From MTP4 sp052056915 (GTDB lineage Archaea; Halobacteriota; Methanosarcinia; Methanosarcinales; Methanosarcinaceae): DNA of 64,000 nucleotides. Location of the stretch: contig NZ_CP195119.1 in assembly GCF_052056915.1 (NCBI RefSeq), positions 1,736,001-1,800,000 of the forward strand. Direction: 5' to 3'. Made by a program: the position numbers and the translations under genes. Numbering within the stretch: position 1 is the first letter of the stretch; the number at the start of each line of letters is the position of its first letter. The notes below the pieces were generated by a model. The model did no database searches. It saw only the letters and a program-made list of their open reading frames with translations, and was not told the origin of the DNA. This document shows, in pieces, positions 45,636-55,505 of this stretch.

Positions 45636-46244
45636 TTAGAGAGGGAAGACCGTTTTCCCGTACATCTCGTTCAGTACCTGGCCAAGAGCAGCGTAAATAG
45701 CCGAAAAGCCACATAAGATTCCCTCGAACCCGGCAATTCTGAGTATTGCTGCACTTCCCAGGTAGTTACCGGCAGCAAGCAGGAAGAACAGGATAGTAAG
45801 GGTCAGGAAAACAACCTGCAATGCCCTGTTGGCTTTCAGCGTACCTATAAACATGAAGAAAGTGAAGAGTCCCCACATGAAAAGGTATGCAGCAAAGGCC
45901 GTCGGGGTAGGAGCCAATTTTGCAAAGCCCACCCCAAGAAGCACCTCAAGCTTTGGGATCAGGACAATTCCAACAAGGGAGAGCCAGAAAAATCCGTAAG
46001 AAGTGAAAGCCGTAGCTCCGAAGGTGTTACCTTTCTTCCATTCCTCAATCCCTGCAATTACCTGGGCCAGCCCGCCGTAAAAGATGCCCATGGAAAGAAT
46101 CATTGCACCCAGGCCATAATACCCGGCGTTGTGCAAATTCAAAAGCACCGTGGTCATCCCGAAACCCATCAGCCCCAGAGGAGCCGGGTTCGCGGTTAAG
46201 TCCTTGACTTTTACGTCAGCAATATTTCCGTTCATAATAATCAT
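45636..46244 (-). CDS. aceP: acetate uptake transporter, AceTr/GPR1-FUN34-YaaH family
   Basis: 202 residues with six membrane helices. The family signature NPAPLGLMGFG is at residues about 19-29, and the protein keeps the GIEEWKKGNTFGATAFTSYGFFWLS stretch typical of the family. In Methanosarcina mazei a protein of this family was proposed as the acetate importer for aceticlastic growth. It stands alone on the - strand, with gpmI divergent. The start at 46244 (MIIMNGNIA) could be moved to Met4. Confidence 0.88.
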   Translation of the reverse strand: MIIMNGNIADVKVKDLTANPAPLGLMGFGMTTVLLNLHNAGYYGLGAMILSMGIFYGGLAQVIAGIEEWKKGNTFGATAFTSYGFFWLSLVGIVLIPKLEVLLGVGFAKLAPTPTAFAAYLFMWGLFTFFMFIGTLKANRALQVVFLTLTILFFLLAAGNYLGSAAILRIAGFEGILCGFSAIYAALGQVLNEMYGKTVFPL

Positions 46245-46500
46245 TCCTCCAACTCAGTAATCCTGGCGATCCTGAAGTTCAATCCTCCTGGCCAGTTACC
46301 CGGAGATTTACCGGAATTTTCAATAAATGTTCACAGTGAATTTCAACTAATTTTGCGGTCCCGTTTTTACCTTTTGGGGAATTATGTAATTATTAATACT
46401 TATATTTACGGACTTCTAATATATTTTCAATACAATATAAATATATTACGTATATTTTCATAACAAGCTTTTTATCGACGGATGCGGAAATTCCCTGCAT

Positions 46501-48060
46501 ATGACTCAAGCAAGACGACCTCTCATGCTCATGATCCTTGACGGCTGGGGTTACCTGCCCGACGAGGAAGGAAACGCAGTCCTGGCAGCCAGAACCCCGA
46601 ACCTTGACCACCTGGTGGAAGAATACCCGTCCTGTTTTTTTGAAGCCTCGGGGGAAGCCGTGGGACTGCCCGAAGGGCAAATGGGGAATTCGGAAGTCGG
46701 ACACCTTAACATCGGGGCAGGGCGTGTCGTATACCAGGACCTTACCCGCATCAACCTATCTATCAGGAAAGGGGACTTTTTCGAAAACAGCGTGCTTCTG
46801 GATGCAATAGAGAACGCTAAAAGCCATGACTCAGGCCTGCATCTCATGGGGCTTGTCTCCCATGGGGGTGTACACAGCCACATGACCCACCTGAAGGCCC
46901 TTATCCGGCTTGCAAAAGAAAAAGGGCTCCGAAAAGTGTATATACATGCTTTCCTGGACGGGCGGGACGTGCCCCCCAGGGCAGCCAAGGAGGACCTCAA
47001 AGAACTCGAAGCCTTCTGCAAGGAAGGTGGAGTTGCAAAAATAGTTACCGTATCCGGGCGCTACTATGCAATGGACAGGGACCGGCGCTGGGATAGGACA
47101 AAACTCGCCTACGATACCCTTACCCTGGGACTTGCACCCTACAATGCCCCTGATGCAGTTGCCGCAGTCTCCGAAGCCTATTCAAGGAACGAGTCCGACG
47201 AATTCGTAAAACCGACAGTAATCACCGATGCGGCAGGGAACCCGACGGCCACCGTCCAGGACAATGATTCCGTAATCTTCTTTAATTTCAGACCTGACCG
47301 GGCCCGGCAGCTTACCTGGGCTTTCGTAAACGAAGACTTCGAAGACTTCCCCAGAAAAGCCACCCCGAAAGTGCACTACGTTTGCATGGCCCAGTACGAC
47401 GAAACCCTGGACCTGCCAATCGCCTATCCTCCCGAAACCCTGAAAAACGTGCTTGGGGAAGTGCTGAGCAAAGCCGGAATGACACAGCTCCGCATAGCGG
47501 AAACCGAAAAATATGCCCATGTGACCTTTTTCCTTAACGGGGGAGTCGAGAAGTGCTATGAAGGAGAAGACCGCTGCCTGATCCCGTCCCCAAAAGTCGC
47601 CACCTACGACCTGCAGCCCGAGATGAGCGCCTACGAGGTAACAACAGAGATAATCAAAAGGATCGAGTCTGGAAAGTACGACGTAATTATCCTGAACTTC
47701 GCCAACATGGACATGGTTGGCCACACAGGTATTTTCAACGCTGCGGTCGCAGCAGTGGAAGCCGTGGACAGCTGCGTTGGAAAAACCATTGAAGCCCTGC
47801 AAAAAGCGGACGGTGTGGCAATTATCACCGCAGACCACGGGAATGCCGAACAGATGGAAAACAGGAAAACAGGAGATGTCCACACGGCACATACCTCAAA
47901 CCCGGTGCGCTGCATCTACGTGGGCAACGACGAGGTCGATACCCTGAAAGACGGGAAACTCTGCGACCTTGCCCCGACCCTGCTTGACCTGCTGAATATC
48001 CCAAAACCTGCAGAAATGACCGGGGAGTCGGTAATAATAAGGAAAGGAAGCAAACTTTGA
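46501..48060 (+). CDS. gpmI: cofactor-independent phosphoglycerate mutase
   Basis: 519 residues, full length for iPGM. Metal-binding Asp14 is in LDGWG, the nucleophile Ser64 in MGNSEVGHLN, and late metal ligands are in NFANMDMVGHTG and ITADHGNAEQM and HTAHTSNPV. It interconverts 3- and 2-phosphoglycerate, here mainly in gluconeogenesis and glycogen turnover. The ATG has no clear Shine-Dalgarno, and an AT-rich promoter-like stretch lies just upstream, so the leader may be short. Confidence 0.96.
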   Translation: MTQARRPLMLMILDGWGYLPDEEGNAVLAARTPNLDHLVEEYPSCFFEASGEAVGLPEGQMGNSEVGHLNIGAGRVVYQDLTRINLSIRKGDFFENSVLLDAIENAKSHDSGLHLMGLVSHGGVHSHMTHLKALIRLAKEKGLRKVYIHAFLDGRDVPPRAAKEDLKELEAFCKEGGVAKIVTVSGRYYAMDRDRRWDRTKLAYDTLTLGLAPYNAPDAVAAVSEAYSRNESDEFVKPTVITDAAGNPTATVQDNDSVIFFNFRPDRARQLTWAFVNEDFEDFPRKATPKVHYVCMAQYDETLDLPIAYPPETLKNVLGEVLSKAGMTQLRIAETEKYAHVTFFLNGGVEKCYEGEDRCLIPSPKVATYDLQPEMSAYEVTTEIIKRIESGKYDVIILNFANMDMVGHTGIFNAAVAAVEAVDSCVGKTIEALQKADGVAIITADHGNAEQMENRKTGDVHTAHTSNPVRCIYVGNDEVDTLKDGKLCDLAPTLLDLLNIPKPAEMTGESVIIRKGSKL

Positions 48061-48656
48061 GACTTTTATTTATTCCTTTCTTTATTCACGTTTCTCCTTT
48101 CATTTTGTGATCATATAATTAACTTCACAATTTTTAATTATTTATCTTTTTAGCCACCATACAATATTATTTTTTTAAGATTGTAGCTCTGCATAATTTT
48201 GTTTTGGTAAGCATGTAATCCCACCACATTTTCTTTTTTTCCGACTTTCCATCTCAATATATTACATGATTTCCTACATAATTTTTTACATAAACTTTTA
48301 ACTTTTACACAGTTTCGCATATATCCACAGAATATTATATCCACCCACCGAATTTTGCATTCACCCACGTAGTATTGAATTTATCCAGATGAAGCCAACT
48401 GTTTTTGACTACGTAAACCATGTCGGAGTTAAACTATTTATATAATTATGAATATAAGTTTAAAAAAAATAATAATGATAATATACATTTGCTTTTTGGA
48501 TATCAAGCAAAGTGTAATCGCCCAAAAGGCACAAACTTATAAAATTGCATATTAAAGTTCACCAAAAAGGTTATAAATTTTTATTGACAGATTATACCGA
48601 CAACATGTAAAAATTATTTTAGTATAGGGGTACAGGTCTTAGTGGGATGAGTCTCA
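48061..48656. other. AT-rich intergenic region
   Basis: About 600 bp rich in A and T between gpmI and the secretion ATPase gene. A 72-codon frame on the - strand has no support. Nothing else is recognised; it probably contains the promoter of the secretion cluster. Confidence 0.4.
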
Positions 48657-51299
48657 ATGGATAATAAAAACGAGAATCTCTCAGAAAATACTTTAAGCTC
48701 AAATCAGAGCTCGGATGAAACGGACAATAAAAGAGACCTCCAGGCTGAAAAAGCCGATGAAAAGGAGGTTCCGGATGAAAATTCGGTGCTGCTACAGAGC
48801 AAGGGGGAAAAGGACTCTGAAGAAGACTCTTCTGAAGGGAGTAACGACGAAATTCTTCTGACCGGAGAAGCCGCCGACAACAGCGGGTTTGAAGAGGAGG
48901 CTTCAGGGGGAGATAAGGAAAAAATCCGGGAAGAAAAGCCCGATAAAAAAATTCTGGTTGCTGATTCGAGAGTCGAAACTCCCCGGAATTCCGAAGATAT
49001 TCCGGAACCGCGAACAGAAGAAAATCCGAATAAGGGGGAGGGCACCCCCAATTCAAAAACCAAAAATAAAGGAGATGAGCCATTATCGGACATCTCCGGG
49101 GAAGACATTGATTCAGAAGAAGAATCCGCATTTTCCAAAAATTACGGCCTTGGAATAGAAGTCGGGCTTGTTATAGAAACCGAAAAGAAAGGAATTTTTC
49201 CTCCAGCATATGAACCCGAGATTGAAAATAAGCTGCATCCCGCAGAAAAAACAAAAATTGATACGGTTCCCAAAAAAATGAGCGAGAAAACGGAAGTAAA
49301 TAATCCCAGCAAGTTGAAAAAATCCCCTGAAAAGAGGAAAGCAGAGGGAGAAAAAAAAGCAAAAGAAGGAGGAGAAGGAGAAAAGAGAGAAAAGGAAAAA
49401 GAGGAGGGAGAAAAGAGAGGAAAAGAAAAAGTAGAAGTTGAAAAGGGAGAAAAAGTAGAAGTTGAAAAGGAAGAAAAAGGAAAAGAAATTGAAAAGGAAG
49501 AAAAAGGAAAAGAAATTGAGAAGGAGGGAAAAGGAAAAAAGAAAGGGAAAAGGAAAGGAAAAGAGAAAAAGAAAGAAAAAAAAGCCGGATCGTCACTTAA
49601 ATTCAAAGAATTGGTTTATGATATTGCGGGAGTAAAGGGAGACGAAAAGTTAGGAGATAAAGTAAAAGAATTCCTGGAAGAAGTAAAGACTCCTGAAGGA
49701 GCAAAAAATAAGTTTACCGAAATAATGAGAAAATTGAGGGAAGAAGAGATAAGGACCCTTCCTCCTTACGACCCGGAAACCTATGGTCCTCTTCTGGAAT
49801 ACGAAATCCCTGTGGGTTTTGCCGAAGTAGAGCGCTACTGGGTAGAAGAACCCTACGCTTTTGTTAGCATTATCGAAAACAGGGAAATGAAGTTTTACAA
49901 CGTGGTCGAACCCACCCTTTCCGCATATGAGAAAGCTATTCTTGAACGTGTAAGGGGCAACCTCGAGGACACCCTGACCCAGGAAGACATGGGGCTTGGC
50001 AGGGAAAAAGAAGTCATACTCACAAACAAAGCTTTGCGCCTTTTTGACCAGTATTACAACACCCTTGAACTGCCCTCTCTCCATAAGATTATGTATTTCA
50101 TCCGGCGGAATTTTATCGGGTACGAAAGAATCAACGCCCTGATCCAGGACCCAAACATTGAAGACATCTCCTGTTCAGGGGTTGAAATCCCGATTTACCT
50201 CTACCATATGAAGCACAATAACATTGTGACAAACGTTATTTTCGGGGAGAAAGAACTTGATTCTCTCGTGGTCAAGCTCTGCCAGCGCAGCGGGAAGCAT
50301 ATTTCCATAGGGGAACCGATTGTGGACGCCACTCTTCCTGACGGGTCAAGGATCCAGGCAACCCTTGGAAAGGAGGTCACCACAAGGGGCAGTTCCTACA
50401 CCATTCGAAAGTTCAAGGGAGACCCGATTACCCCTATTGACCTTATAAACTACAGTACATGTAGTGTTGAAATGATGGCTTACTACTGGCTTGCCATCGA
50501 AAATAATACCAGCGTGCTCCTTGCAGGCGGGACCGCTTCCGGGAAGACCTCACTCATGAACGCAATTTCCCTGTTCATCCCCAGGCTTGCCAAGATCGTA
50601 TCCATTGAGGACACCAGAGAAATCATGCTCCATCATGAAAACTGGATTGCAGGAGCTACCCGAAAGTCCTTTACAGTGGGAGGCACCGGGGAAGTATCCA
50701 TGTACGAACTCCTGAAAGCTGCCCTCAGACAGCGTCCGGAATACATCATTGTGGGAGAGGTAAGAGGAAAGGAAGCCCTGACCCTTTTCCAGGCCATGTC
50801 CACGGGGCACACCACCTATTCCACCATGCACGCAAGTGACGTACAGACGGTTGTTAACAGGCTTGAAAACGAACCCATCAATGTCCCGCATGTGATGATG
50901 CAGGCCCTTGGGGTCATTTCCATCCAGATGCAGACCTACGTGGATGAGGTGAGGGTGAGGAGAACCAAGACCATTGTTGAAATAACCGGGCTTGATGCGA
51001 GGACCGGCAGTCTCAGGATCAACGAACTCTATAGCTGGGAGCCCCAGCATGACACTTTCAAGCGGGCAGGGGATTCCTATGTGTTGAACGAGATTATGAG
51101 GGCAAGGGGCTGGAACCCGGACAAACTCTTTAAAGAATTCCAGGACAGGGAAAAGATCCTTGCCTACATGGCTGAGAATCATATGCGGGATTATGTAAGT
51201 ATCTCTTTGATCGTGCACATGTACGCCACCAATCCCGGGCTTGTGATGGAAGCGGTTGAGAATGGTAACTTGCGGGAAATGTTCCTGCACAGGGACTGA
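48657..51299 (+). CDS. archaeal type II/IV secretion or pilus ATPase with charged N-terminal extension
   Basis: 880 residues. Residues 1 to about 315 are low-complexity: first acidic (Glu/Ser/Asp), then Lys/Glu repeats (about 225-310) encoded by an almost pure purine strand. The ATPase core begins near residue 320. Walker A GGTASGKTS is near 625, an Asp box IEDTREI follows, Walker B IIVGEVRG is near 697, and the His box MSTGHTTYSTMHA is near 715. This is the FlaI/TadA/GspE class. The extension is unusual. The next gene, 14 bp on, is the matching TadC/FlaJ platform. Confidence 0.92.
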   Translation: MDNKNENLSENTLSSNQSSDETDNKRDLQAEKADEKEVPDENSVLLQSKGEKDSEEDSSEGSNDEILLTGEAADNSGFEEEASGGDKEKIREEKPDKKILVADSRVETPRNSEDIPEPRTEENPNKGEGTPNSKTKNKGDEPLSDISGEDIDSEEESAFSKNYGLGIEVGLVIETEKKGIFPPAYEPEIENKLHPAEKTKIDTVPKKMSEKTEVNNPSKLKKSPEKRKAEGEKKAKEGGEGEKREKEKEEGEKRGKEKVEVEKGEKVEVEKEEKGKEIEKEEKGKEIEKEGKGKKKGKRKGKEKKKEKKAGSSLKFKELVYDIAGVKGDEKLGDKVKEFLEEVKTPEGAKNKFTEIMRKLREEEIRTLPPYDPETYGPLLEYEIPVGFAEVERYWVEEPYAFVSIIENREMKFYNVVEPTLSAYEKAILERVRGNLEDTLTQEDMGLGREKEVILTNKALRLFDQYYNTLELPSLHKIMYFIRRNFIGYERINALIQDPNIEDISCSGVEIPIYLYHMKHNNIVTNVIFGEKELDSLVVKLCQRSGKHISIGEPIVDATLPDGSRIQATLGKEVTTRGSSYTIRKFKGDPITPIDLINYSTCSVEMMAYYWLAIENNTSVLLAGGTASGKTSLMNAISLFIPRLAKIVSIEDTREIMLHHENWIAGATRKSFTVGGTGEVSMYELLKAALRQRPEYIIVGEVRGKEALTLFQAMSTGHTTYSTMHASDVQTVVNRLENEPINVPHVMMQALGVISIQMQTYVDEVRVRRTKTIVEITGLDARTGSLRINELYSWEPQHDTFKRAGDSYVLNEIMRARGWNPDKLFKEFQDREKILAYMAENHMRDYVSISLIVHMYATNPGLVMEAVENGNLREMFLHRD

Positions 51300-51313
51300 G
51301 GAGTGGCGGTGGC

Positions 51314-53263
51314 ATGAGCGCTATTGATACCTTTGCCTTCCGAATTTTTGGGGCAAAAATCCTTGAATATGAAGACCGTTTCTCGATGTTCAGGGTTAAG
51401 TTAAGGCAGGCACAAATCCCCCTTCCTGTAGAGCAGTACGTATCTACAGCAGTCCTGTATTCCCTGCTTGCGGGTTTTTTTGGAGGGTTTATAGGTCTCT
51501 TTCTGGGCCGACTGCTGTTCAAGGGCGTAACTCCCGAATCCATAGTTTCCACTTTGCACATTTCTTCGAGGGTTACCCGGGCTGTTGAAACTCCCGGATT
51601 TATTGAAGCCCATCTCCCCCTTCTCCTCACTTTTGTAGGAGGAATTTTGCTTTTTCTGCTGCTCGCGGCCCTCACCTACGGGCTAATCATGAGCTACCCC
51701 CCCATGAAAGCCGATAACAGGAAAAGGGCAATCAATGACGTCATGCCTCACGCGACCGCATTCCTCTATGTTCTGCAGCGTGGGGGCGGGATGACGATTT
51801 TTGATATCATGAAATCCCTGGCGGAGCATGCCCACCTTTACGGGAACACTTCCAGGGAGTTCGGAAACATTATCCGGGACATGGAGTATTTCGGAAAAGA
51901 CCTGCAGGACTCCCTCTGGGATGCGGCCGACAGGACGCCTTCCGAACATTTCAAGGACCTGGTCGACGGGCTTATTTCCATCGTTTCAAGTGGAGGAGAT
52001 GTAACCCTCTATTTGAAAAATAAGACAGAGCATTACAAGTCTGAAGCCAACAAAGCTCACAAGCGTTTCCTTGAAACCCTGGGGCTGCTAGCTGAGGTAT
52101 ACATCACCGTGTTTGTCGTGGGTCCCCTTTTCCTTATGATAATTCTTGTGGTGATGAACCTTATAGATAACGGGGGTCCCACCAAACTCTACCTCCTGGT
52201 ATATGGGGCAATTCCCTTCGGAACAGTCATTTTCCTTATTTTTCTGGACATGCTTACCGGAGATGCCGAAAAACTGCCTGAGGAAATCATTACCCGGACC
52301 AAACCCGATTCTTACAGTGACGTCAGGGTAAAACCGGAAACGGAACATGACCTTGAGCTGATGAAGAAAATAGAGTTTTATGAAAAACTCTTCCGGATCA
52401 AAAACACCCTCTTTCACCCTATCCGGGCAATGATCCAGAAACCCCTGTATGCTTTTGTCGTGAGCGCCCCCCTCACATTTGGGTATTTTATCTCCGCATA
52501 CCTGAAGAACAGCCCTTACTACGGAGGATTCATAGAAATTGCATCGGCTCTGGACGACCACATATACGTGAGCCTCCTCATCCTCTTCATCCCTTACATC
52601 ATCTTCCACGAACTTGAAGTCAGGAAGATCAGGCAGATCGAAGAGCAGGTGCCAGAGTTTCTCAAAAGGCTTTCAAGCATCAACGGGACCGGAATTTTGC
52701 TAGCTGATGCCATTGCCATTACCGCCCAGTCAAACATGGGCCGGCTAAAACCTGAGATTAAAAGAATGGTTGAAGATATCCGCTGGAACTCAAATATGGT
52801 AAATGCCCTGAAGCGCTTTGAATCCCGTATCCGGACCAATCTTACCCGCCGCAGCATGACTCTCATTGCCCAGGCCAGCGAGTCCACAGGAAACATCCAC
52901 GAGGTAATAAGCATCGTTGCGGAAGATTCCGATGTCCAGAAAAACCTGAAAAAAGAACGTTCTGCCGAGATGTTCATCTACGTTTTCATCATCTTCGTGA
53001 CCTTCTGCGTCTTCCTGGTCATCGTATACGTGCTTGCGGCTTTCTTCCTCCCTGCCCTGGACGGGTCCAGCAACCCGGCAATGTCCATGGGTGGCTTCGA
53101 CCTGAACGAATACACCATGCTCTTCTTCCACGCAGCCCTCCTCCAGGGCTTCGGTTCCGGGCTTGTAGCCGGAAAAATGGGATCAGGAAGCCTCCCATCG
53201 GGGCTCAAGTACTCCCTTGGCATGATGACCTTAGCCTATGTGCTGTTCATCGTGTTTCTCTGA
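51314..53263 (+). CDS. type II secretion F / TadC-like membrane platform protein
   Basis: 649 residues with two T2SSF domains: helices about residues 45-75 (VLYSLLAGFFGGFIGLFLG) and 95-125, a cytoplasmic stretch with GGGMTIFDIMKSLAEHA, helices near 265-315, then a second half with similar plan (LSSINGTGILLADAIAITAQS, AEMFIYVFIIFVTFCVFLVIVYVL). Archaeal FlaJ/TadC-like double-domain platforms assemble pili or secretion filaments together with the ATPase encoded just upstream. No pilin, prepilin peptidase or accessory gene is in the immediate cluster. A ten-copy repeat follows the stop. Confidence 0.9.
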   Translation: MSAIDTFAFRIFGAKILEYEDRFSMFRVKLRQAQIPLPVEQYVSTAVLYSLLAGFFGGFIGLFLGRLLFKGVTPESIVSTLHISSRVTRAVETPGFIEAHLPLLLTFVGGILLFLLLAALTYGLIMSYPPMKADNRKRAINDVMPHATAFLYVLQRGGGMTIFDIMKSLAEHAHLYGNTSREFGNIIRDMEYFGKDLQDSLWDAADRTPSEHFKDLVDGLISIVSSGGDVTLYLKNKTEHYKSEANKAHKRFLETLGLLAEVYITVFVVGPLFLMIILVVMNLIDNGGPTKLYLLVYGAIPFGTVIFLIFLDMLTGDAEKLPEEIITRTKPDSYSDVRVKPETEHDLELMKKIEFYEKLFRIKNTLFHPIRAMIQKPLYAFVVSAPLTFGYFISAYLKNSPYYGGFIEIASALDDHIYVSLLILFIPYIIFHELEVRKIRQIEEQVPEFLKRLSSINGTGILLADAIAITAQSNMGRLKPEIKRMVEDIRWNSNMVNALKRFESRIRTNLTRRSMTLIAQASESTGNIHEVISIVAEDSDVQKNLKKERSAEMFIYVFIIFVTFCVFLVIVYVLAAFFLPALDGSSNPAMSMGGFDLNEYTMLFFHAALLQGFGSGLVAGKMGSGSLPSGLKYSLGMMTLAYVLFIVFL

Positions 53264-53295
53264 AACTCCGGAACTTTTCCGGAATTTCTCATTTA

Positions 53296-53452
53296 TCAGA
53301 GGTGTGATTACTCAGAGGTGTGATTACTCAGAGGTGTGATTACTCAGAGGTGTGATTACTCAGAGGTGTGATTACTCAGAGGTGTGATTACTCAGAGGTG
53401 TGATTACTCAGAGGTGTGATTACTCAGAGGTGTGATTACTCAGAGGTGCGAT
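53296..53452. repeat. 16-bp tandem repeat, 10 copies
   Basis: Unit TCAGAGGTGTGATTAC, nine perfect copies plus a final TCAGAGGTGCGAT. It starts 33 bp after the stop of the TadC-like gene and occupies most of the 300-bp gap to the next gene. Confidence 0.96.
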
Positions 53453-53569
53453 TTTTATGCGAGATTTATTTCGCTTATTCCCCCACTTCTTTTTAGACAT
53501 GTACTATAAAAGACCGAATCTCATTTTACCCGATTCTTTTTTAAAAAATGAACTTTTAACTTAAAGAGT

Positions 53570-54187
53570 ATGGGAGAAGATACAAACACGAAAAAAATAC
53601 TTCTTGCCGCACTCATCCTGGCAGTAGTCCTTTCTTCGTTTTTTGTTCTGGATTTTAAGGCTGCAAAGAGCGAAACCAGGGCAAATTCCCGAATAGCGGC
53701 TTACTCTACAGGAGAGACTCAAGTAGACTTTCCGGGCAGGATCTATCTCTATGTGGAAGGTGACGAAGCCCTTTCGGGATTTATCCGGGAAAAAATCAGG
53801 GCAGAACTGGAAAAAGCAGGGATGGATGTGGAGGAGGCAGAAACCTTCAAGGAAAAGTATGATTCCCAGGCCCTGCTGGTAAATGTCAGGGACTCCGAAG
53901 GACTATATACGCCGGTTTATGCTTCTTCAAGCCTTGAAATTATGTATTTCTACACCTCCAACGGAGAAGACACCCAGTATTTTGAAAAATTTAAGGAAGG
54001 AAACGTTACCGTAGCATTCAGAAATACCGGATCAGGAGAAGGAAAAAAACTGGTTGATGGGGAACTTGAACTGCAGGATACCACGAAAGGCATCGTATCC
54101 ATAAAAGCCTACAGGAAGCACCTTGCCGAAGAAACGGCAAAGAATGTTGCCGACCAGCTTGAAAACCAGATACGAAACATCCCCTGA
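53570..54187 (+). CDS. membrane-anchored protein of unknown function
   Basis: 205 residues. A single N-terminal helix (ILLAALILAVVLSSFFVLDF) anchors a soluble, probably external domain of about 175 residues, with alternating strands and helices (IYLYVEGDEALSGFIREKIRAELEKAGMDVEEAE ... ALLVNVRDSEGLYTPVYASSSLEIMYFY). No cysteines and no known motif. The start GTATGGGAGAAG has the ATG at 53570. It follows the secretion cluster in the same direction after about 300 bp, so a link to it is possible but unproven. Confidence 0.7.
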   Translation: MGEDTNTKKILLAALILAVVLSSFFVLDFKAAKSETRANSRIAAYSTGETQVDFPGRIYLYVEGDEALSGFIREKIRAELEKAGMDVEEAETFKEKYDSQALLVNVRDSEGLYTPVYASSSLEIMYFYTSNGEDTQYFEKFKEGNVTVAFRNTGSGEGKKLVDGELELQDTTKGIVSIKAYRKHLAEETAKNVADQLENQIRNIP

Positions 54188-54336
54188 AAAGCTTCCTGCC
54201 AAAGTTCTAAATTTATTTACCCGGACAGGCCCTTTTCCGAACCGCATCCTTTCAGGACCTTAATCATTTCCAGACTTCAACCACTTATCGGATGTGAACC
54301 ATTTAGAGGAAATTAACCATTTCAGAACCTCATTAT

Positions 54337-55185
54337 TTACCGGAGCAGTTTGCACCAGATGTTCATGTCCTCAAACCCTTCCATGATCTTACAGTTGTTT
54401 ACAAGCCTGCCGGTATAGGCATAACCCAGGGAAGAAAAAGCCCCGTTGATTCCGGGAGAGGGAGCCCTGCACAGGGTGTAGAGGCTTTTAAAATTTCGGG
54501 CCGCAAGTTCATTTTCAAGGCTCAGAATAAGCGATTTAATGTGCCCTTTTCCCCTTTCTTCCGGAATTGTGAGGCAGTCGGTTAATTCGGCGTTTTTCAT
54601 GGAAGGCTCCGTTTCCGCAGATGCCAGACTCACGATTTTTCCCCTTTTTTCGATCACCAGGTAGAAGACCCCCGAACCCATAGCTTCCAGCAGATAGCTT
54701 TCCTTATGAAGGGGGCTCGGGTATAGCTGAAATCCCCGGGAATACAGGGCAGCCATTGCAGGGACATCGGCCTCATCTGCGGGCCTGAGGACATAGCCTT
54801 CAGGAAGGGTGTTTATTTTTGTGTTCATGACCCTGCGTTCCCCATTTTTTTCCCGGGATCCGGATTTTTTAAGGCATTCTTCTACTATCCGGTCTTTTTT
54901 TTTGGGAAAGGGAGATTCCTTTCTGGATTTTTCCGGAAATGTAGAAAAGATGTGACAGTCTTCCCCGGCAAAATAACCTGTAATCATACCTTCTTTTTCA
55001 TATCCGCAAGCTTCAAGGGCATGCACTTCTCTTGAAGGAGTGTATACGATGATTTTCCCCATCTTTTCCAGATCTGCAAGTTCTTTAAGGAAAGGGTTCA
55101 GAACCTCGAAAGGCCCCCTGAAGTTCATTACTTTAATTCTTCTGTTGTAATAATCAATCACAAGGTCTGCTGAAAGGCCCGGCAT
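54337..55185 (-). CDS. ablB: beta-lysine N6-acetyltransferase
   Basis: 282 residues from ATG 55185. The C-terminal GNAT fold holds the acetyl-CoA motif in TIPEERGKGHIKSLILSLE. It acetylates beta-lysine made by AblA to give the osmolyte N-epsilon-acetyl-beta-lysine. The gene follows ablA on the same strand. The reading frame is open upstream for 25 further codons that look coding (EKQTPLTLNKEDELPGYWKK), up to an AGGAGG at 55274-55269. The codon 8 nt after that site is ATC (55260-55258). The true start may therefore be non-standard or altered by an error. Confidence 0.88.
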   Translation of the reverse strand: MPGLSADLVIDYYNRRIKVMNFRGPFEVLNPFLKELADLEKMGKIIVYTPSREVHALEACGYEKEGMITGYFAGEDCHIFSTFPEKSRKESPFPKKKDRIVEECLKKSGSREKNGERRVMNTKINTLPEGYVLRPADEADVPAMAALYSRGFQLYPSPLHKESYLLEAMGSGVFYLVIEKRGKIVSLASAETEPSMKNAELTDCLTIPEERGKGHIKSLILSLENELAARNFKSLYTLCRAPSPGINGAFSSLGYAYTGRLVNNCKIMEGFEDMNIWCKLLR

Positions 55186-55360
55186 TTTGAGTATTGTTTT
55201 TTTCCAGTATCCCGGAAGTTCGTCTTCCTTATTTAGGGTTAAAGGTGTTTGTTTTTCGATAAAAAATTCCTCCTCGGATTTGTGGCTGGCGCATTTTAAA
55301 GCCGGTGTTTATTATAAAAGGTAAATGTTCAAAACTTGAACATCTAAAAAGTTCAGCGCC

Positions 55361-55408
55361 TCAGTGGTTGAGTATCTCAGTGGTTGAGTATCTCGGTGGT
55401 TGAGCATC
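55361..55408. repeat. 16-bp tandem repeat, 3 copies
   Basis: Unit TCAGTGGTTGAGTATC at 55361, 55377 and 55393 (third copy TCGGTGGTTGAGCATC), in the 320-bp gap between ablA and ablB. Confidence 0.9.
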
Positions 55409-55505
55409 CAAAAACCGAAAAAGAGGATTATTTAGCCCCCTTTGTTTTTGCAGATTTAGAAATGAATGTATTCTTAGAGAGTTATTTAGATGCTTCTCAG
55501 TCATT

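Noticed and set aside
48150..48368. 72-codon frame on the - strand
   Set aside because: AT-rich intergenic DNA without a start signal or family resemblance.
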